Assembly: GCA_964460345.1 (NCBI GenBank)
Contig: CAYWRO010000009.1
Span: 1-64,000, forward strand
Origin: CAYWRO01 sp964460345
Lineage (GTDB): Bacteria > Planctomycetota > Phycisphaerae > Phycisphaerales > UBA1924
DNA length: 64,000 nucleotides
Reading direction: 5' to 3'
This document shows, in pieces, positions 63,763 to 64,000 of this stretch. Every line of letters starts with the position of its first letter. Position 1 is the stretch's first letter. The notes under the pieces are model-generated. The model did not search any database and had not been told where the DNA came from. It saw only the letters and a list, made by a program, of their open reading frames with translations. The position numbers and the translations under genes were made by a program.

Positions 63763-64000
63763 ATGCCCCCCACTCACACCATCAATGTCGGCGTCATCGG
63801 CCTCGGCTTCATGGGCTCCACGCACGTGCAGGCGTACGCCGCGGCGGCGGAAGCGGGGTGGGCGTGCCGGCTTGCGGCAGTGGCGGATTCCAGCCGCGAG
63901 CGTCTGGGCGGGCGGGCGACGCATGGGAACATTCGGGGGGCGATCAAGGAGGGTGAAGAGCCGGCCGAGCGGCTCTTCGATCCGTCGCAGGTGAAGGGGT
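63763..64000 (+). CDS. Gfo/Idh/MocA family oxidoreductase (5' part only)
   Basis: 79 residues before the right edge. 'INVGVIGLGFMGSTHVQAY' is the NAD(P)-binding GxGxxG Rossmann start of the family, which oxidises or reduces sugars and related compounds. TACACT lies seven bases before the ATG at 63763. The catalytic 'EKP' segment is beyond the window. Confidence 0.88.
   Translation, partial: MPPTHTINVGVIGLGFMGSTHVQAYAAAAEAGWACRLAAVADSSRERLGGRATHGNIRGAIKEGEEPAERLFDPSQVKG

Overview
The window is a GC-rich bacterial chromosome segment. It most likely comes from a planctomycete of the Phycisphaerae. The evidence is the repeated small membrane proteins that end in a 'CPECGAAW' zinc ribbon, two paralogous helical/Fn3 proteins, a HWE-type sensor kinase, an ABC transporter fused to a DUF1854-like domain, and many intergenic REP-like and simple repeats. 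This taxonomic call is an inference from protein families, because there is no rRNA in the window. A 100-base N run at 42858-42957 marks a scaffold join.

Layout. 1-4.3 kb: an NtrC-type regulator cut by the left edge, two zinc-ribbon membrane proteins, a CBS-HPF fusion, a duplicated receiver-domain scrap and an Fn3 protein. 4.5-14.1 kb: a probable defence island, all on the minus strand. It holds an operon of an ECF-like sigma factor, a GIY-YIG-like protein and a SIR2-like protein; a 210-bp array of ten 21-bp units; a 1593-residue Hsp90-type-ATPase/SF1-helicase fusion; and a frameshifted HNH endonuclease. 14.2-30.1 kb: mostly housekeeping (lepA, nadD, nucleosidase-like protein, PilZ, LOG, PagL-like, slyX, ABC-DUF1854 fusion, ispG). 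30.2-35.7 kb: a minus-strand run of pseudopilin, HWE kinase, membrane proteins and a HEAT-repeat protein. 35.8-50.1 kb: DUF2617 and DUF892 proteins, acetyltransferase, ychF, tRNA-Arg(CCU), PilZ-like protein, dicarboxylate symporter, a second 21-bp array, an ABC exporter across the gap, M32 carboxypeptidase, HPF, class V aminotransferase, phoU and a thioesterase. 50.1-64 kb: phosphodiester glycosidase, NagB/PIG-L fusion, tandem REP elements, a sugar isomerase with a REP inside its coding frame, five zinc-ribbon genes or remnants, a third 21-bp array, a second Fn3 protein, a broken and an intact copy of a D12-class DNA adenine methylase, a PepSY lipoprotein and the start of a Gfo/Idh/MocA oxidoreductase.

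Four themes cut across the genes. (1) At about twenty genes a TAnnnT hexamer sits only 5-9 nt before the start codon with little room for a Shine-Dalgarno site, which points to leaderless mRNAs. (2) REP-like hairpins with a GTGG/GTAG/GTGC foot recur; one is translated in frame, and one supplies a stop codon. (3) Three sequence-unrelated minisatellites share a 21-bp period and about ten units each. (4) A family of RDDRG/two-TM/zinc-ribbon proteins is expanded to eight genes plus one remnant.

Functional links are mostly operon-level: the sigma/GIY-YIG/SIR2 operon, nucleosidase-nadD, HEAT protein plus small protein, membrane protein plus HWE kinase, small protein plus aminotransferase, and isomerase followed by zinc-ribbon and unknown genes.
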